From Aneurinibacillus tyrosinisolvens (GTDB lineage: Bacteria > Bacillota > Bacilli > Aneurinibacillales > Aneurinibacillaceae): a stretch of DNA of 41,504 bases. The first letter of the stretch is position 1. Each line of letters starts with the position of its first letter. Positions 29,239 to 38,855 of the stretch are shown piece by piece. Location: the NCBI RefSeq assembly GCF_001015055.1, contig NZ_BBWZ01000040.1:1-41504 (forward strand). The letters run 5' to 3'. A program made the position numbers and the translations under genes. The notes beneath the pieces were generated by a model. That model worked only from the letters and a program-made list of their open reading frames with translations, searched no databases and was not told the DNA's origin.

Positions 29239-31704
29239 TTACTTATGCTTCGATTCCGGATAGTACCCTTTAATCTTCTTCCAGTTTTCATGGTTAAGCT
29301 TGTTGCGGTCAACAGAGTCCGGCTTTGAGAAATCCAAATCTGCCGGATACTGCGAGGCTAAAGAAGCGGTTGAATTGGCTGCAGCCGGCTGCTGAGGCTT
29401 CGTGCCGTTTTCTTCGGTCCAATACTTTGTTTGCTCCATCGAATAAGGAGTAAAGTCAGGACGATCCGTGAAGGAGTTAATCATCGGGATCGAGGCAGCC
29501 TCAAACTGGGTCATCGGCTGCAAGCCCAGAATCAGTTCCATTGTCCGGAGCATAGACGGCGTGTCATAGAACGTACTATCAACTTTGCCGATTTGTGTAT
29601 ACGGGCTGATTGCCAGCGCTACACTTCTGTGGGCATCGACATGGTCTACACCGCCCTGGGCATCATCCTCTACCACAAAGACAGCCGTTTCCTTCCAGTA
29701 CTTCGAGTGGCTTACCGTATCAACGAGTTTGCCCAAAGCGTAGTCATTCTGTGCCACCATCTGTTGCGGACCCCACTTCGATCCGCCGGTATGGTCATTT
29801 GGTAAATAGACGACTTCCAATTGCGGAAGGTTTCCGTTCTTCTCAAATTGCCTGAACTCCTTCTCCCATTCATTGTATCGAGCCGTGTCGGAAATGCTCA
29901 AATCCCAGCTTGGATAATTCGGATCATAGTTACCCCCGAAGTCAGTCGTACTCGCATTATTAGGCAAATACTGTTTAGTGGCCGGGTCATAGTTATAGGC
30001 GAACTCCCCATAATTCCGGAAGGTCAGGCCTGCCTTCATAGCAACATCCCATATATACCCTTCTTTTGATTTTGTGTAAGGAGCATCGTCCAGTATGCTG
30101 CCGCCCCCGCCGGCGTCAAAATCATAATCACGGTTTCGTCCGGAATAGTTAGCAAGCCAGTTCTTTTGTACATAATCATTGGCTTTACCCGCGGTTGTCC
30201 AGTTATGGCCATCGGCACTAACCTCAGCATCTGCATAGAAGTTGTCCAGGGTCACAAACTGGCTGGCAAGCTTATGATGGTTCGGTGTTACGTCCTTACC
30301 ATACAGAGCCAGGCTCGGATCGCCGTTTCCTTTACCTAGATCACCGAATACGTGGTCATAGGTTTGGTTCTCCTTAATGACATAAATCACATGCTTAATC
30401 GGTGAAGCGTCTTTACCGGCAAAGCGTGGAATCGGGAAGTCTTCTTTCCCTTTCATGTTTTTCCACCAGTTGTTATCTTTTGCTTCTTTAACACGGTTAT
30501 TATCGTTTGTCTGTTCCGTGTACTTCTTTAGCTGCTGCCCATCGGGCACATCAATGAAAGACATCGTGCCTTTTACCATGTTTCCAAGCCATTCTTTCGT
30601 CTGGCTATTCGGACCGGCGCCAAGTCCTTTGGCATTAAGAACCATAAGCTGTTTTTCATCCTGGCCCAGGTAAACACCTGTTGGGTACCAGGCCGTTGGG
30701 ATAAGCCCCTTGACCTTAGCCTCCGCCGGATTCGAGTTTTTTCCAAGATCAATCACAGCAATGTCATTGTTCAGTGCATTTGCTACGTAAAGCGTTTTTC
30801 CATCCGGGCTTACTGTTAAGGCATCCGGTTGGCTGCCTGTCGGTGCACCACGGTAGGGAGCGAGGGAAATGGTTTTGACTGCCTGCAGCTTTTTCGAGTC
30901 GATTACGGATATCTCGTCACTGTCCGAATTAGCTACATAAATGGCTCCGTTTGCCGGGTTTTCCACGATGGCATTCGGGTGCAGTCCTACCGGGATGGTC
31001 TTTTTAACGGTCAAATCTTTCGTATTCAGGACCGTAACGCTGCTTTCACCCCAGTTGCTGACGTACAATGTGCTTCCATCACGGCTTACAACTGCTGCGT
31101 AGGGGCTTTTCCCAACGGGAGAAGTTGCGGCGATCTGCTGGGCAGCGAGGTCGATACGAGAGACGGAATGATTCGTGTTATTCGCCACATAAAGGGATTT
31201 GCCGTCCGGCGACACCGAAATTCCTGCGGGATAAAAACTCGTATTGCTTTGATCCTTCATCAGGATCGGTGCTTGTTCGGCAAGTGTGCCGTTCGTAAAG
31301 TCGAACACCCGAATCTTGTTATTGCCGCCTGCGGAAGCATACATTTTCTTGCCATCAGGGCTGAAAGCCACTCCGATATACAAGGCTTCAGGAGACTCAT
31401 AGGAAATGGTTTGCACCACTGTTTTCTTTTCCGTATCTACTACCTGCAGGGACTGTGTGCCCGTTCCGGCGTTTGCTACAACAAGGTATTTCCGATCCGG
31501 GGTCAGTGCGCCTCCCATAGGGAAATTCCCCAAATTCACCTGGGTTCCAGCGGGTTTCAGATACCAGCCGCCGGATGTTACTGCTGTGCCGTCACCCTGG
31601 GGACCGGCTAATAACGTATAGGCTGCAGACGCACTTGAACCGAGAAGTAAGGATACCAGTGCGGCCCCTGCAATTATTTTTTTGTGCTTACCTTTCAACT
31701 TCAT
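29239..31704 (-). CDS. Secreted beta-propeller/phosphoesterase protein (copy 1)
   Basis: The 821-residue product has a signal peptide (MKLKGKHKKII, hydrophobic core, cleavage near ASA-A at residue 27), a seven-blade YVTN/YncE-type propeller (about 40-375, repeats such as SPDGKTLYVANALNNDIAVI) and a C-terminal phosphoesterase domain of the acid phosphatase/phospholipase C type (about 430-750). The latter starts HVIYVIKENQTYDHVFGD and contains SADGHNW, LPNDHTGG and VVEDDAQGGVDHVDAHRS, the expected metal and nucleophile positions. It probably releases phosphate from extracellular phosphoesters. GAGAGAGG precedes the ATG. A paralogue is transcribed divergently. Confidence 0.85.
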   Translation of the reverse strand: MKLKGKHKKIIAGAALVSLLLGSSASAAYTLLAGPQGDGTAVTSGGWYLKPAGTQVNLGNFPMGGALTPDRKYLVVANAGTGTQSLQVVDTEKKTVVQTISYESPEALYIGVAFSPDGKKMYASAGGNNKIRVFDFTNGTLAEQAPILMKDQSNTSFYPAGISVSPDGKSLYVANNTNHSVSRIDLAAQQIAATSPVGKSPYAAVVSRDGSTLYVSNWGESSVTVLNTKDLTVKKTIPVGLHPNAIVENPANGAIYVANSDSDEISVIDSKKLQAVKTISLAPYRGAPTGSQPDALTVSPDGKTLYVANALNNDIAVIDLGKNSNPAEAKVKGLIPTAWYPTGVYLGQDEKQLMVLNAKGLGAGPNSQTKEWLGNMVKGTMSFIDVPDGQQLKKYTEQTNDNNRVKEAKDNNWWKNMKGKEDFPIPRFAGKDASPIKHVIYVIKENQTYDHVFGDLGKGNGDPSLALYGKDVTPNHHKLASQFVTLDNFYADAEVSADGHNWTTAGKANDYVQKNWLANYSGRNRDYDFDAGGGGSILDDAPYTKSKEGYIWDVAMKAGLTFRNYGEFAYNYDPATKQYLPNNASTTDFGGNYDPNYPSWDLSISDTARYNEWEKEFRQFEKNGNLPQLEVVYLPNDHTGGSKWGPQQMVAQNDYALGKLVDTVSHSKYWKETAVFVVEDDAQGGVDHVDAHRSVALAISPYTQIGKVDSTFYDTPSMLRTMELILGLQPMTQFEAASIPMINSFTDRPDFTPYSMEQTKYWTEENGTKPQQPAAANSTASLASQYPADLDFSKPDSVDRNKLNHENWKKIKGYYPESKHK

Positions 31705-31788
31705 ATGTATGCCTCTCTCTTTCTTCGATGTATTTTGCCGTTCATAAAAGAAGCATAAGCCTTAAATGTAAAGGCAGGGTTTTGAAAA

Positions 31789-31805
31789 CATAAAGAAAAT
31801 ATAAA
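31789..31805 (-). promoter_or_regulatory. Weak Pho-box-like repeat for phosphoesterase copy 1
   Basis: On the minus strand TTTATA and TTTATG lie 11 bp apart, about 85-100 nt upstream of the start. This is only a partial match to TTAACA-type PhoP repeats. Confidence 0.3.
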
Positions 31806-31999
31806 CGGCAAGCCTATGAAAAGAACAAATTCTTTTTAAATCTAACAATCCGAAAATAAGAACTAGGTTCATTTGTTCAAGCGGCGGGTTCTTTTTATAG
31901 TTGTTTTGGACGACCTCCGTTCTATCAAATACTCTGCTAGTTATTTGGTAGTGTGTGATTCGCCCGTATTTATAGCAAATAAGTATTATTTTGCCGCGG

Positions 32000-32038
32000 T
32001 TTACTTTAACTTAACGTTGCGATCATAAAGGTTTAACA
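32000..32038 (+). promoter_or_regulatory. Pho-box-like repeats upstream of phosphoesterase copy 2
   Basis: TTTACT (32000), TTAACG (32011) and TTAACA (32033) sit on an 11-bp register, with a degenerate ATCATA at 32022. PhoP of Bacillus binds TT(A/C/T)A(A/T/C)A repeats every 11 bp, so phosphate-starvation control is plausible. TAAGAT at 32049 could be the -10. Confidence 0.45.
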
Positions 32039-32121
32039 CCGTGCACTGTAAGATGAATTTGCAAGGAATAATAAATTTTTCTTACATAACAAAAAACATT
32101 GCAAAGGGAGGAAAGAAACGA

Positions 32122-34515
32122 ATGAAGAAGATCGGAACCGGAAAAAAAGTCGCTTCTATTATACTGGCAGCATCGCTGCTTGGTTCGGGATCAGCGTTTG
32201 CAGCCCATTCTATTTTTCCAGGACCACAGGGAGATGGAACGGGAGTCACAACGAATAATTGGACGCTAACTCCGGCAGGAAAACAAGTAAATCTTGGAAA
32301 TAAGCCATTTGGCGGCGTAATCAGCCCGGACCATCGCTATCTTGTCGTATCCAATAACGGGTCTCCTAAGTCTTTGCAAGTCGTAGATTTAGAGCAGCAA
32401 AAGATCGTTTCCGAAGTGAAACCTCCGGAAGGCTTGTATATCGGGGCAGCCTTTAGTCCGGATGGAAAGACGGTTTATGCTTCAGGGACGAAGAATAAGA
32501 TTACCGTATTTAAATTCGATAACGGAACTTTGACTGAGCAAAGCCCCATTGTTATGCAAGATGCTGCACATAAGAATACAACCTTCTCTCCTGCAGGAAT
32601 CTCCGTCTCAGCAGACGGAAAGTCCCTATACGTAGCCAATAACTTGAATCATTCCGTCTCCCGTATTGACTTGACAACAGGTCAGTTGAGCGCCACAACG
32701 CCGGTCGGGAAGAACCCTTATATGGCCCTGCTCAGCCGGGACGGGAATACATTGTATGTCAGCAACTGGGGAGAAAGCAGCATTTCTGTCCTGGATCCGA
32801 ACAGTTTAACCGTAAAGAAAACCATCCCTGTAGGCTTACATCCGAATGCCATCGTGGAAAATCCGGTAAACGGCTCCATTTATGTGGCTAATTCGGATAG
32901 CGACGAGATATCGGTCATTGACTCGAAAAAGCTGCAGGCAGTGCAGACACTCTCCCTTTCACCGTATAAGGGAGCGCCGACAGGTACTCAACCCAATGCT
33001 CTGACAGTCAGCCCGGATGGGAAAACGCTTTATGTATCCAATGCCGGCAATAACGATATTGCTGTTATCGACCTTGGCGGTGAAAAAAATCACGCTGAAC
33101 CGAAAATCAAAGGACTCATTCCTACCGCATGGTATCCGTCCGGTGTTTTCCTTAGTGAAGATGGAACAAAAATGATGGTACTTAACGCGAAAGGACTTGG
33201 GGCCGGGCCAAATGCTCAGCACCAGTATATCGGAAGTTTAATCAATGGTACGCTGTCCTTCGTTGATGTCCCTGGCGATCATGAGTTGAAAAAGTATACG
33301 AAACAGGTGGAGGAAAACAACCAGGGTAACAGGGGGAAAGAAGAGGGCTGGCTTAAGGAAATGGAAGGGGAGAAGAAACTTCCAATCCCACGATTTGCAA
33401 GTGAACATTCTCCGATTAAGCATGTGATTTATGTGATTAAAGAAAATCGGACATATGATCAAGTGTTCGGTGATTTACCGAAAGGCAACGGTGACCCAAG
33501 CCTGACGGAATTTGGCGAGAAGATAACCCCGAACCTTCATAAGCTTGCCAATCAATTTGTAACGCTTGATAACTTCTACGAAGATGGGGAATGCAGCGCG
33601 GATGGGCACGATTGGTCGACTGCCGCGAAGGCAAACGACTATAAGGAAAAAGGATACCGGGCTGGCGATCATATTTATGATTTCCGTGGACAAGACCCTG
33701 CGGACTACTCAGAAGAAGGGCACTTATGGAACAACGCTGCGAAGTCCGGCGTGACCTTCCGCAATTACGGAGAATTTATGGTTTACAACAAGAACAAAGC
33801 ACAATGGGAACCAACTGATCCTACGATGGGCAATAATTATGACCCGAATTATCCGGGTTGGGATATGAATATCCGCGATCTTGTCCGTTACAACGAATGG
33901 GAGAAAGAATTTAAGCAATTCGAGCAAAATGGAAATCTACCGCAGCTGCAAATGATGTATCTCCCGCATGACCATACATCGGGAACGACGCCGGGAGTAC
34001 AAACGCCGCAGGCAATGGTAGCGGAAAATGACTATGCAGTCGGCAAAATCGTTGATACAGTCAGCCATTCGAAATACTGGAAAGACACGGCCATCTTCGT
34101 AGTAGAAGATGATGCGCAGGCCGGTCCGGACCACGTGGATGCCCACCGTACAGAAGCGCTGGTCATTAGTCCTTACACGCAAACCGGGAAATTGGACAGC
34201 ACATTCTATGATACGAACTCCATGCTTCGGACAATGGAATTAATCCTTGGCATGAAGCCGATGAGCCAATTTGATGCGGCGGCTACGCCAATGCTCAATG
34301 CTTTTACCAGCCAGCCGGATTTTGCTCCTTATAAGGTGGAGGAGCCAAAATATTCAATCGAAACACTGAACGGCCAGAACGCACCGGCAGCAGAAACTTC
34401 TAAACAATTGAATTTCTCAAAGCCGGATGCTGCCGACCAGGATAAGCTAAACCGGGCAATTTGGAAGGCTACAAAGGGTGATCAGCCATATCCGGAGCCA
34501 AACCACAAGCAATAG
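32122..34515 (+). CDS. Secreted beta-propeller/phosphoesterase protein (copy 2)
   Basis: AAGGGAGG lies 9 nt before the ATG at 32122; the frame is open upstream to 32041 without support. The 797-residue product has a signal peptide (MKKIGTGKK, hydrophobic core, cleavage near AFA), a YVTN-type propeller (repeats like VSPDGKTLYVSNAGNNDIAV) and the same phosphoesterase domain as copy 1 (VIYVIKENRTYDQVFGDL; ADGHDWSTA; LPHDHTSG; VVEDDAQAGPDHVDAHRT). Long stretches are identical between copies, for example the segment with VGLHPNAIVENP. The copies differ mostly in the linker after the propeller and in the insert after the ADGH motif. An old head-to-head duplication is the simplest explanation. Confidence 0.85.
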   Translation: MKKIGTGKKVASIILAASLLGSGSAFAAHSIFPGPQGDGTGVTTNNWTLTPAGKQVNLGNKPFGGVISPDHRYLVVSNNGSPKSLQVVDLEQQKIVSEVKPPEGLYIGAAFSPDGKTVYASGTKNKITVFKFDNGTLTEQSPIVMQDAAHKNTTFSPAGISVSADGKSLYVANNLNHSVSRIDLTTGQLSATTPVGKNPYMALLSRDGNTLYVSNWGESSISVLDPNSLTVKKTIPVGLHPNAIVENPVNGSIYVANSDSDEISVIDSKKLQAVQTLSLSPYKGAPTGTQPNALTVSPDGKTLYVSNAGNNDIAVIDLGGEKNHAEPKIKGLIPTAWYPSGVFLSEDGTKMMVLNAKGLGAGPNAQHQYIGSLINGTLSFVDVPGDHELKKYTKQVEENNQGNRGKEEGWLKEMEGEKKLPIPRFASEHSPIKHVIYVIKENRTYDQVFGDLPKGNGDPSLTEFGEKITPNLHKLANQFVTLDNFYEDGECSADGHDWSTAAKANDYKEKGYRAGDHIYDFRGQDPADYSEEGHLWNNAAKSGVTFRNYGEFMVYNKNKAQWEPTDPTMGNNYDPNYPGWDMNIRDLVRYNEWEKEFKQFEQNGNLPQLQMMYLPHDHTSGTTPGVQTPQAMVAENDYAVGKIVDTVSHSKYWKDTAIFVVEDDAQAGPDHVDAHRTEALVISPYTQTGKLDSTFYDTNSMLRTMELILGMKPMSQFDAAATPMLNAFTSQPDFAPYKVEEPKYSIETLNGQNAPAAETSKQLNFSKPDAADQDKLNRAIWKATKGDQPYPEPNHKQ

Positions 34516-34531
34516 GAAGATTCACCCGCAC

Positions 34532-34554
34532 CAGGCCCCGGCAATTGGGGCCTG
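34532..34554 (+). terminator. Strong hairpin without T-run between phosphoesterase and RND gene
   Basis: Perfect 8-bp stem CAGGCCCC/GGGGCCTG with a 7-nt loop but no T-tract, so a poor terminator. It may pause or protect the transcript and allow the RND gene to be co-transcribed. Confidence 0.4.
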
Positions 34555-34585
34555 ATGTGCTTCAAACAGAAGGGAATGAAAGGCT

Positions 34586-37500
34586 ATGAAACTCATTGAG
34601 GCGGTCATGAACCGCCCCTTTTTAATGATTGTATCTGTTGTGCTAATTCTGCTTTATGGAGGAATGTCTGCTTACCAAATGGAGCGCGATTACCTGCCGT
34701 CCATGAATAATTCGACACTCATGATCACGGTGCGCGCCCAGCATTTACAGGCCAACCAGGTAAAAGCGAACGTTGCGGGGATGATTGAGAAGGCGGTTCG
34801 AGGGGTTAACGGGATTGACTATATCGAAAGCAATTCTTTTAACGGCGGTCTTCTATGCAGTCTTTATTTTCCCTTTGACTTCGATGTCGGGCATGCGGAA
34901 GGTGAGGTAGCGCAGACCTTAGCCAGCCTTGCCTATCCTGAGGGAGTGGATAAGCCTCTCGTAACGAGAGTAAGTACAAGTTCGTTCCCGATTATGAGAA
35001 TAAGTCTTACCGGAAATTCAGGTAAACTCGATGAAACAGCGCTCCGCACCTCGATCCAAAATGACATTGCAAACCAGCTGCGAAGCGTTCCGGGTGTTGG
35101 TGAAGTTCGTATAACCGGCGGGGGAAACAATGGGTATATGGTGACGGTCCGGATGAATGACTTAAAGAAGTCTGGATTTACACTGGAAGATGTGAATCGG
35201 TCGCTTGGACACATGATTCCTGCCTGGCAGCAGGGAAGGATTGTGAACAATGAGGTTTCGATTCCCATTCAGCTAACAGGTAAGGAAATAAACACAGGCA
35301 GTATCAAAAAGCTGCTTGTTCAAGGCACGAACGGCAAAACGATGCCACTCTCCACTGTTGCGGATGTTTCCCCGACTGTGGTGGACATGCAGATGGTTTC
35401 CCGGACGGGTGGCAAGCCCAGTGTAATACTGGATGTCTTAAAAACTTCTTCTGCCAATATTACAAAGGTTTCAGACCAGGTCCATAGCCGGCTGAATGAA
35501 CTTAAAGAGGTTCAATCAGGGGACGTTCATTCTACGGTGCTTTTTGACCGGGGGAATGATGTCAAAGCTTCAATTAACAGCTTAATTAAAGAAGGGTTAT
35601 TTGGCTGTTTATTTTCCATGCTCAGTGTTTTTATCTTTCTTCGTAATGTACGCTCTACTCTGCTCATTGCGATTTCACTCCCGGTTTCACTGCTGGCAAG
35701 CATTGCTTTCCTTAAATGGATGGGGATTAGCTTCAATATCCTGACGATTTCAGGCCTGGTCGTGGCGATGGGGAGAGTGGTCGACGATTCTATTGTAGTG
35801 ATGGATAACATCTATCGCAGAATGCAAGAATCGCGGGAACGATTTACTAAACATAGTATGGCAGCGGCTGTACGGGAGATGATCCCTGCGATCGTTTCCT
35901 CGACGGCAACCACCATTGTCGTTTTTCTGCCTGTCTTATTCGTTGGGGGCATTACACAATCTGCTTTTTCGTCATTCGCCTGGACAGTCATCGCAGCGCT
36001 GGTTGTCTCCCTATTTGTTTCCATCCTTGTTGTCCCGGCTCTAACCCATCTGTGGTGGAGAAATTCAACAATTCATGCCCCGCAAACGAAACCTGCGGCA
36101 GAGAAGCTGCTGCACTGGGCTTTGCGAAGGAGAAAGACAGTCGTATGGAGCACTCTTTTGATTTTCCTTATGACTGCAGCCGGAGCTGTTTATCTTCCTG
36201 TGAATTTTCTGCCTGCGAGCGGTCCGCGGGAAATCTCCATCAAGGTTGAACTGCCGGAAGATAGTCCGCTTGCTTCAATGGATGCAGAGATTAAGAGGGT
36301 AGAAGCGCTGCTGGCATCTGAGCCGGAGAAAGCCGAGACGTTCTCAGCTACGCTCGGTTCATCATTTATCCCGCAATTTGATGATGTATTCGATGAGGGA
36401 GGCGGATGGATTCAAGAAGATCATGTAGCAAACATGGTTGTGACTGTGAAATCGGGTGTTGATATGGATGGATTTATAACCGAATTGCAAGGAGAACTCC
36501 GTTCACTGCGCGGTGATGCTATCTATACTGTTACAAATCGAAACATCGGCGGTGATGATTCAAAATTAAAGGTGATGGTAACCGGAGCCGATCGTGCTAC
36601 GCTTGAAAATACGGCTCAGCTTATTAGAGGTAAATTGCAGCTTGTTCCCGGACTCAGCGTGGAGGGGGCCAATGATGCAGGGCCAAAATATCGATTAGCT
36701 GTGAACCAGCAACAGATAGAACGCGCAGGGGTAAAGCCGGAGAAAGTTTTAGAAGCCATTAAGCCGTACCAGGCGGACGGCACACGGCTTTCGCTAACAA
36801 CAGACATAAGCTCCACGCCAATTATTATTAAAACAGATAGACTGAACCAGGCTTCAGGAATTCCGGGTAAAGATTTGTTATCTTCTCTCGGCGAGGAAAC
36901 TGTGCAGGCCAATGACGGCAGGAATGTGAGCTTAAAGCAGCTTGTTACGGTGGAGAAGAGCAATGAATTGTCTGTCATTCGTGAGAGAGATGGGCGCTCC
37001 TTTGCTGTTGTTTCCACAGATATTGTTTCGAAGGATATTGAAAAAGTTACAGCACAAACGGAAGAAGTCATAAAAGGGCTATCCCTTCCAGCGGGAGTGC
37101 ACTATTCTTTTGGCGGAATCTCCGGGCAAGTGAAGCAAATGATTACTGAAATGGCGATTGCTCTGGCTGTCTCTATATTCCTTATTGTATTGATTATCAG
37201 TGCGGTTTTCCGGGGATGGAAAGCACCGTTATCCGTCCTGGTCTGCATCCCACTTGCCCTGGTTGGCTCCGTTTTGGGGCTGGTGCTATTTGGGAAGCAG
37301 TGGGATCTCGCTTCATTAATCGGGGTCATGATGCTAACCGGAATTGTTGTCACCAATGGAATTGTTCTTGTGGATAAGATTGAACGTAACATTGCAGGAG
37401 GAATGGCTGTACGGGAGGCGATTTTACAAGGTACACTGTCACGGGTGCGTCCTGTCCTCATGACGGCCTGTACTACGATTTTGACGTTACTTCCGCTGGC

Positions 37501-37681
37501 GATTTTCAATAGCCGGGATACGGTCATTTCGCAAACACTGGGGATCGTTGTTGTTGGGGGGATGATAAGTTCAACGTTTATCAGTTTGCTGGTCATTCCT
37601 ATTATGTATGACTGGCTCCACCGTAAGCAGCGTCCGACACACAAGATTATAGAGGAGCCATCTGCACTTCATATTTCTTAA
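34586..37681 (+). CDS. RND family efflux permease
   Basis: The 1031-residue protein has the RND plan: N-terminal TM1, a first large porter loop (about 35-335), TM2-TM6 with the proton-relay pair Asp400-Asp401 (GRVVDDSIVVMDNI), a second large loop (about 550-850) and TM8-TM12. It resembles the HAE-1/SwrC type of Gram-positive bacteria, which exports surfactants or antibiotics. The ATG follows AATGAAAGG at 71 nt from the phosphoesterase gene. No membrane-fusion protein or regulator is encoded next to it. The substrate cannot be read from the sequence. Confidence 0.88.
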   Translation: MKLIEAVMNRPFLMIVSVVLILLYGGMSAYQMERDYLPSMNNSTLMITVRAQHLQANQVKANVAGMIEKAVRGVNGIDYIESNSFNGGLLCSLYFPFDFDVGHAEGEVAQTLASLAYPEGVDKPLVTRVSTSSFPIMRISLTGNSGKLDETALRTSIQNDIANQLRSVPGVGEVRITGGGNNGYMVTVRMNDLKKSGFTLEDVNRSLGHMIPAWQQGRIVNNEVSIPIQLTGKEINTGSIKKLLVQGTNGKTMPLSTVADVSPTVVDMQMVSRTGGKPSVILDVLKTSSANITKVSDQVHSRLNELKEVQSGDVHSTVLFDRGNDVKASINSLIKEGLFGCLFSMLSVFIFLRNVRSTLLIAISLPVSLLASIAFLKWMGISFNILTISGLVVAMGRVVDDSIVVMDNIYRRMQESRERFTKHSMAAAVREMIPAIVSSTATTIVVFLPVLFVGGITQSAFSSFAWTVIAALVVSLFVSILVVPALTHLWWRNSTIHAPQTKPAAEKLLHWALRRRKTVVWSTLLIFLMTAAGAVYLPVNFLPASGPREISIKVELPEDSPLASMDAEIKRVEALLASEPEKAETFSATLGSSFIPQFDDVFDEGGGWIQEDHVANMVVTVKSGVDMDGFITELQGELRSLRGDAIYTVTNRNIGGDDSKLKVMVTGADRATLENTAQLIRGKLQLVPGLSVEGANDAGPKYRLAVNQQQIERAGVKPEKVLEAIKPYQADGTRLSLTTDISSTPIIIKTDRLNQASGIPGKDLLSSLGEETVQANDGRNVSLKQLVTVEKSNELSVIRERDGRSFAVVSTDIVSKDIEKVTAQTEEVIKGLSLPAGVHYSFGGISGQVKQMITEMAIALAVSIFLIVLIISAVFRGWKAPLSVLVCIPLALVGSVLGLVLFGKQWDLASLIGVMMLTGIVVTNGIVLVDKIERNIAGGMAVREAILQGTLSRVRPVLMTACTTILTLLPLAIFNSRDTVISQTLGIVVVGGMISSTFISLLVIPIMYDWLHRKQRPTHKIIEEPSALHIS

Positions 37682-37696
37682 ATAGTTATTTTCTAA

Positions 37697-37747
37697 GAAG
37701 CCGTCGTCTCGGGATTTCTTGCCGGGATAACGGCTCTTTTCTTTTTT
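37697..37747 (+). terminator. Terminator after the RND gene
   Basis: Imperfect long stem AGCCGTCGTCTCGG with CCGGGATAACGGCT, then CTTTTCTTTTTT. Confidence 0.7.
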
Positions 37748-37857
37748 TACATAGTTAATGGACCTGCAGCGCCATTGCCAAAATATTCACCTATCGATCA
37801 TTGCCGGGCTTCTGTATATAATAAACAAATAATATCTCTTAATCTAGGAAGTGAATC

Positions 37858-38499
37858 ATGTTTAAAAAAGTGATTAGCATCAGTATCTTTGTTCTTGTTA
37901 TTGTTTTAGGCTATACACAGAAAGACATATGGGTCCACTGGATGAAAGAGGGCGGGATGCTTGCGGTTTCAGTTAGCTTACTGCTCGTTGCTATCGACGT
38001 ATTCTTTCCTGTTATCCCGTTTGCCATCTTAGCCGGGACGATCGGTAGCATTTATGGAGTCTGGCAGGGGACAAGCATCACTTTAACAGGTGCAATGTTT
38101 GGGACGATGATCCTCTTCTTCCTGGCACGCTATGGATTCCGGGATTGGGCTCTAAGCTACGTAAATAAACACCCGAAAGTAAATGAATACAAATTATCTT
38201 TTGAAAAGAATTCGTTTTTAGCCATATTCCTAAGCAGAGCAATCCCTGTAGTTCCTTCGTTTGTTGTTAATGCGGTTTGTGGATTAAGCAACGTCAGATG
38301 GACTACATTTTTGTGGGCCTCGCTGCTGGGTAAAATCCCAAATAATCTGGTCGTTAACTTTGCAGGAGCAAATTTTGGGCAAAACAAGTGGTTATCTTTT
38401 GTCGTATATGGGATATATACGCTCATTATTTTTGCGGTTAATTACGTGATCGTTTACAAAAGGATGGCAAAATCTCAAACAACGAGTGCAGATGAATAA
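37858..38499 (+). CDS. VTT-domain (TVP38/TMEM64, DedA-like) membrane protein
   Basis: The 213-residue protein has an N-terminal TM, the VTT core with VFFPVIPFAILAGTIGSIYG and a second reentrant-type repeat (SRAIPVVPSFVVNAVCGLSN), then TMs ending in a basic tail. VTT/DedA proteins are involved in lipid scrambling and membrane homeostasis, possibly undecaprenyl-phosphate recycling. AGGAAGTG precedes the ATG. It stands alone between terminators. Confidence 0.85.
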   Translation: MFKKVISISIFVLVIVLGYTQKDIWVHWMKEGGMLAVSVSLLLVAIDVFFPVIPFAILAGTIGSIYGVWQGTSITLTGAMFGTMILFFLARYGFRDWALSYVNKHPKVNEYKLSFEKNSFLAIFLSRAIPVVPSFVVNAVCGLSNVRWTTFLWASLLGKIPNNLVVNFAGANFGQNKWLSFVVYGIYTLIIFAVNYVIVYKRMAKSQTTSADE

Positions 38500-38514
38500 C
38501 GCCTTTAGCAAGTG

Positions 38515-38550
38515 AAAAGCCCCTCTCTAAAAGAAGAAAGGGGCTTTTAA
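38515..38550. terminator. Bidirectional terminator between VTT and ABM genes
   Basis: Stem AAAAGCCCCT/AGGGGCTTTT provides T-runs on both strands for the convergent genes. Confidence 0.75.
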
Positions 38551-38567
38551 AACGATATGATGTTCTC

Positions 38568-38855
38568 TTACGCTTCATATTTCTCCACGCGCAGCGGTTC
38601 CAGTTGATACCCTTTTGTCCCCTTTATAAAATTAATAAAATGAGGGGTTTGCCCATGCTCCTCAATTGCAGCTTCATCCTTCCACTTCTCTAACATCACG
38701 AAAGTGTTGGACTGTTCAACCTCTTCATAGAGCTGGTAGCTAATATTTCCTTCCTCCGCTTGAGACCCCGCAATCACCTCTTTGGCTTGCTCCAAAAATT
38801 CTTCACGGTGCTTTGGATCGATTTTGATAAACGCATGGATAATAATCAAGGCCAT
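38568..38855 (-). CDS. Antibiotic biosynthesis monooxygenase (ABM) domain protein
   Basis: The 95-residue ferredoxin-like protein has the ABM signature: HAFIKIDPKHREEFLEQAKE, then EEGNISYQLYEEVEQSNTFV and MLEKWKDEAAIEEHGQTPHF with the conserved Trp and His. Members (YgiN-like) act as cofactor-free quinol monooxygenases or heme-related enzymes. GGAGG is only 1-2 nt from the ATG; the TTG at codon 3 (38849) has 7-nt spacing and may be the real start. Single gene between terminators. Confidence 0.85.
   Translation of the reverse strand: MALIIIHAFIKIDPKHREEFLEQAKEVIAGSQAEEGNISYQLYEEVEQSNTFVMLEKWKDEAAIEEHGQTPHFINFIKGTKGYQLEPLRVEKYEA

Larger units (their letters stand above)
31705..32121. other. 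Shared divergent regulatory region between the two phosphoesterases
   Basis: No gene. AT-rich, with an AAAAGAA-CAAA-TTCTTTT hairpin near 31817-31834 and an AAGAAC...GTTCTT pair ending in TTTTTAT near 31858-31896. A Pho-box-like repeat points toward the plus-strand gene and a weaker one toward the minus-strand gene. Confidence 0.5.

Noticed and set aside
29400..31700. Long plus-strand open frames opposite phosphoesterase copy 1 (for example 30829-31611)
   Set aside because: They mirror a well-supported coding gene and have no ribosome binding site or domain.
36616..37644. Long minus-strand open frames opposite the RND gene
   Set aside because: Shadow frames of a clear RND coding sequence; no start signals.
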